DNA of 43,040 nucleotides. Source: Eggerthellaceae bacterium. Lineage in GTDB: Bacteria; Actinomycetota; Coriobacteriia; Coriobacteriales; Eggerthellaceae. The position numbers and the translations under genes were made by a program. Every line of letters starts with the position of its first letter. Position 1 is the stretch's first letter. Location of the stretch: assembly GCA_030524475.1 (NCBI GenBank), contig JAUNGO010000014.1:1-43040 (forward strand), read 5' to 3'. The notes beneath the pieces are model-generated. The model searched no databases. It saw only the letters and a program-made list of their open reading frames with translations, and was not told the origin of the DNA. Shown here one piece after another: positions 40,221 through 43,040 of this stretch.

Positions 40221-41468
40221 ATGACCTACGAACAAGAAGTCGCCCTTGAGCAGGAATACGTCATGCCCACGTTCGGCCGCAAGCCGGTCGAGTTCGTGGA
40301 GGGCTCCGGCATGGAGCTCGTCGACGCCGAGGGCAACCGCTACCTCGACTTCCTGTCGGGCATCGGCGTGTGCAGCCTGGGGCATTGCCACCCGGCGCTC
40401 GTGCAAGCTGTCACCGAGCAGGCGTCCAAGCTCATCCATGCGAGCAACTACTACTACATCGAGAAGCGCGGCGAAGTGGCGAAGATGCTCTCCGACCTGC
40501 TGAACGCCGAAGCTGCGGAAGGCGAGCGCGCGCCGTGGAAGACGTTTTTCGCGAACTCGGGCGCCGAGGCCAACGAGTGCGCCATCAAGCTGGCGCGCCT
40601 GCACGCGCGCAACCGCGCCGAGGCCGCCGGCGCGCCCGCCGACCAGGCGCCGCGCCTCGTGGTAACGCTCAAGCAGAGCTTCCACGGCCGCACGTTGGCA
40701 ACGCTGGCCGCCACGGCGCAGCCCGCCAAGCAGGAGGCGTTCCAGCCGCTGCCGCAAGGCTTCATCGCTACGCCGCTGAACGACGTCGAGGCGCTAGAAC
40801 AGCTGTTCGCCGAGCGCGGCGGCGAAATCTGCGCCGTCATGGTGGAGTGCATCCAGGGCGAGGCCGGCGTGTTCCCCTGCACGCCTGAGTTCTTGCAGGC
40901 TACCCGCCGCCTCACCGCCGAGCGCGGCGCGCTGCTCATTTGCGACGAGGTGCAGTGCGGCATCTTTCGCGCGGGCAAGCCGTTCGGCTTCCAGCTGTTC
41001 GGCGTGGTGCCCGACGTGGTCACCATGGCGAAAGGCATCGCCTCGGGCATGCCGATGGGCGCCTGCGCCGCGCGCGGTGCAATAGGCGAGACGTTCGCGC
41101 CGGGCGACCACGGCTCAACCTTCGGCGGCAGCAACCTGGCAATAGCCGCGGCCTTTGCCACGCTGACCGAGCTCGGCCGCCCCGGTTTCGCCGCGCACGT
41201 GGAAGAGGTGGGCGCCTACCTGCGCGAGCGTTTGGCGGCGTTGCCGCAGGTAACCGAGGTGCGCGGGTACGGCCTCATGGTGGGCATCGACCTGACCGAT
41301 AACGCGCCTGCCGCCAACGACGTGGTGCTCGCGGGGCTTAAATCGGGTCTCGTGCTCAACGCGCCGCGCGCTCACACGCTGCGCTTCCTCCCCCCGCTGA
41401 TCTGCGAGAAGGAGCACGTCGATGAACTGGTTGTAAAACTTGCCGCGTTGCTTGATCCGCTGTTGTAA
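40221..41468 (+). CDS. argD: Acetylornithine aminotransferase
   Basis: 415 residues, class III PLP aminotransferase. It converts N-acetylglutamate semialdehyde to N-acetylornithine with glutamate. LDFLSGIGVCSLGHCHPALV, FFANSGAEANECAIKLAR, SFHGRTLATLAATAQ and ICDEVQCGIFRAGK lead to the PLP lysine Lys271 in VTMAKGIASGMPMGA. GDHGSTFGGSNLAIAAA completes the family set. Only 2 nt separate it from argB. Confidence 0.95.
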   Translation: MTYEQEVALEQEYVMPTFGRKPVEFVEGSGMELVDAEGNRYLDFLSGIGVCSLGHCHPALVQAVTEQASKLIHASNYYYIEKRGEVAKMLSDLLNAEAAEGERAPWKTFFANSGAEANECAIKLARLHARNRAEAAGAPADQAPRLVVTLKQSFHGRTLATLAATAQPAKQEAFQPLPQGFIATPLNDVEALEQLFAERGGEICAVMVECIQGEAGVFPCTPEFLQATRRLTAERGALLICDEVQCGIFRAGKPFGFQLFGVVPDVVTMAKGIASGMPMGACAARGAIGETFAPGDHGSTFGGSNLAIAAAFATLTELGRPGFAAHVEEVGAYLRERLAALPQVTEVRGYGLMVGIDLTDNAPAANDVVLAGLKSGLVLNAPRAHTLRFLPPLICEKEHVDELVVKLAALLDPLL

Positions 41469-41579
41469 TATGGCGAAGGCGTTTTTCGACGCGTTTTCGC
41501 GCTTCAGGTAATCGTGCTCGATGGGCAACCGCGCCCGCCGAGCTTGGCATTTGTCGGAAAAGAGAGAAAGGCTTAAAAC

Positions 41580-42863
41580 ATGACTCAGCAAACAACTGAC
41601 GGCCAAAAGGATAGGGTCGTCCTCGCATACTCGGGCGGCTTGGACACGTCGGTGTGCATCAAGTGGCTGCAAGAGCAGCACAACCTTGACGTCATCGCCG
41701 TGGTGGGCGACGTGGGGCAGGAGCACGACGGCCTTGAGGAAGTGAAGGCGAAGGCGCTGCGCACGGGCGCGATCGAGTGCCTCGTGGTTGACATGCGCGA
41801 GGCGTTCGCCGAGGAGTACCTCACGCGCGCCATGGCGGCGAACTCGCTGTACGAGAACAAGTATCCGCTGGTGTCGGCGCTTTCGCGCCCGCTCATCACC
41901 AAGCACCTCGTGGACGCGGCGCACGCGTACGGCGCGAAGTACGTGGCGCACGGCTGCACGGGCAAGGGCAACGACCAGGTGCGTTTCGAGACGTCCATCA
42001 TGGCGCTCGACCCCGACCTCGAGATCATCGCGCCGGTGCGCGAGTGGGACTTCAACACCCGTCCGCAGGAGATGGAGTGGGCGGCGAAGCACGGCATCGA
42101 GGTGCCCACCACCAACAAGAAGCCGTACTCCATCGACGACAACCTGTGGGGTCGCGCCATCGAGTGTGGCGTGCTGGAGGATCCGTGGAACGAGCCGCCC
42201 GACGACATCTACACCATGACTATCGACCCGGCCGACGCGCCCGATGAGCCCACCGTGGTCGAGGTGTCGTTCGAGCAGGGCGTTCCGTGCGCGCTCGACG
42301 GCAAGAAGATGAGCTATCTCGATATCATCCTGGAGATGAACAAGATCGCCGGCGGCAACGGCTACGGCCGCCTCGACCTCATCGAGAACCGCCTGGTGGG
42401 CGTGAAGAGCCGCGAGTGCTACGAGGTGCCCGGCGCGCTGGCGCTCATCGAGGCGCACAAGGCGCTCGAGGATTTGTGCCTGGAGCGCAACGTGCTGCAC
42501 TACAAGCTCGGCATCGAGCAGGAGTGGGCGCGCCTGGTGTACAACGGCCTGTGGTTCTCGCCGCTCAAAGAGGCCCTCGACGCGTTCCTCGCGCACACCC
42601 AGCAGTGCGTCACCGGCACGGTTCGTTTGCGCTTCTACAAGGGCAACCTCGCCGTCACCGGCCGCAAGAGCGACTTCTCGCTGTACAACTACGAGTTGGC
42701 AACCTACGACGAGGCCGACGCGTTCGACCACGCCGCCGCCAAGGGCTTCATCGACCTGCACGCGCTGACCACCAAGGTGTGGTCGCAGAACCGCCGCGCG
42801 CAGGGTGCCCAAAGCGCCCAGTTCGCAGCCGTGGAAGGCACCGCCGACGAGTTCACGGCGTAA
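41580..42863 (+). CDS. argG: Argininosuccinate synthase
   Basis: 427 residues. It condenses citrulline and aspartate with ATP. The N-type ATP loop is VVLAYSGGLDTSVCIKWL; KYVAHGCTGKGNDQVRFE binds the nucleotide and aspartate; TTNKKPYSIDDNLWGRAIECG is the citrulline/aspartate site. It lies 111 nt after argD with its own ribosome binding site, so it may be partly independent. argF (ornithine carbamoyltransferase) is not in the window between argD and argG; argH may follow beyond the edge. Confidence 0.96.
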   Translation: MTQQTTDGQKDRVVLAYSGGLDTSVCIKWLQEQHNLDVIAVVGDVGQEHDGLEEVKAKALRTGAIECLVVDMREAFAEEYLTRAMAANSLYENKYPLVSALSRPLITKHLVDAAHAYGAKYVAHGCTGKGNDQVRFETSIMALDPDLEIIAPVREWDFNTRPQEMEWAAKHGIEVPTTNKKPYSIDDNLWGRAIECGVLEDPWNEPPDDIYTMTIDPADAPDEPTVVEVSFEQGVPCALDGKKMSYLDIILEMNKIAGGNGYGRLDLIENRLVGVKSRECYEVPGALALIEAHKALEDLCLERNVLHYKLGIEQEWARLVYNGLWFSPLKEALDAFLAHTQQCVTGTVRLRFYKGNLAVTGRKSDFSLYNYELATYDEADAFDHAAAKGFIDLHALTTKVWSQNRRAQGAQSAQFAAVEGTADEFTA

Positions 42864-42879
42864 GAGAGCACGCACAATC

Positions 42880-42949
42880 GCCGCAAGGTCGCGGAGGACT
42901 CCGTTCAGAAGCTTCGCAGCCCTCACTTCGCCCTCCGCGACCTTGCGGC
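42880..42949 (+). terminator. 18-bp perfect inverted repeat after argG
   Basis: GCCGCAAGGTCGCGGAGG (42880-42897) and CCTCCGCGACCTTGCGGC (42932-42949) are exactly complementary, with a 34-nt loop. No T run follows. It is either the 3' stem of the arg transcript or a palindromic element. Confidence 0.55.
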
Positions 42950-42982
42950 TTGTTGCGGGTTGAAAAACGTAGTTCGAGAATA

Positions 42983-43037
42983 GCGGGGGGGTTTAAGCGA
43001 GGGCTGCGCTGCTTCTGCCCTAATCCCCCGCGCTTTT
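42983..43037 (+). terminator. Possible terminator at the window's end
   Basis: GCGGGGG (42983-42989) pairs with CCCCCGC (43025-43031), with an inner GGGC/GCCC pair and TTTT at 43034-43037. The loop is long for an intrinsic terminator. Confidence 0.45.
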
Positions 43038-43040
43038 CTC

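Noticed and set aside
41115-42926. 603-codon antisense open frame opposite argD/argG
   Set aside because: Same GC-shadow effect; the plus strand encodes well conserved argD and argG.
1-43040. CRISPR arrays, tRNA or rRNA genes, insertion sequences
   Set aside because: No regularly spaced repeats, no cloverleaf or rRNA sequence, and no transposase-like protein was recognised on either strand.

Overview
The window is bacterial, GC-rich and densely coded on both strands. Archaeal-type split glutamate synthase genes with extra ferredoxin-like subunits, a LytTR/AgrC-type two-component system, paired NusG-like regulators before a surface-polysaccharide locus and an argCJBD-G cluster together suggest a gut actinobacterium of the Coriobacteriia, probably Eggerthellaceae. 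That placement is inference from gene content; no rRNA or other marker gene is present.

Layout. (1) 1-2.8 kb: a LytTR response regulator, then a histidine kinase that appears divided over two membrane proteins, one with the phosphoacceptor His and one with the ATPase domain. The regulator's leader carries an imperfect palindrome and an 11-G tract. (2) 3.0-3.9 kb: an unrecognised gene. (3) 4.3-9.6 kb: a five-gene glutamate synthase operon (amidotransferase, ferredoxin-FMN synthase, Fe-S protein, FAD reductase, GXGXG domain), followed by a stretch of hairpins and repeats and a convergent slyD-like gene. (4) 10.6-25.2 kb: a surface-polysaccharide locus. Its promoter lies between two near-identical inverted repeats, and its leader contains a terminator. 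Two NusG-family genes are followed by an initiating sugar-phosphate transferase, glycosyltransferases, a nucleotide-sugar dehydrogenase, Wzy- and Wzx-like proteins, a DegT aminotransferase, an ATP-grasp protein and a GltS-type permease. Remnants of rmlD, rmlB, rmlC and rmlA show a dTDP-rhamnose pathway that has been lost locally.

(5) 25.3-34.5 kb: an apparent defence island beside the rmlA stub. On the minus strand are a small, apparently frameshifted gene and an HsdM/HsdS-like protein without a SAM-binding motif. Divergent from these are a ClpX-like AAA+ ATPase, a 1185-residue SF2 helicase with a C-terminal PD-(D/E)XK nuclease, and an overlapping 608-residue protein with PIWI-like sequence features. 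The last two match in order, size and architecture the DdmD/DdmE plasmid-elimination pair of Vibrio cholerae. The AAA+ and HsdM/S-like companions are not part of that described system, so this is the best candidate for something new. (6) 34.6-36.4 kb, minus strand: a YhcH/YjgK/YiaL-family gene and a glutamate-cysteine ligase. (7) 36.8-42.9 kb: argC, argJ, argB, argD and argG, turning glutamate towards arginine, closed by strong inverted repeats.

The metabolic genes centre on glutamate: its synthesis, use in gamma-glutamylcysteine and use in arginine. The polysaccharide and defence blocks are accessory. They differ visibly from the backbone in base and codon use, and they carry switch-like DNA, decaying genes and a possible anti-plasmid system.
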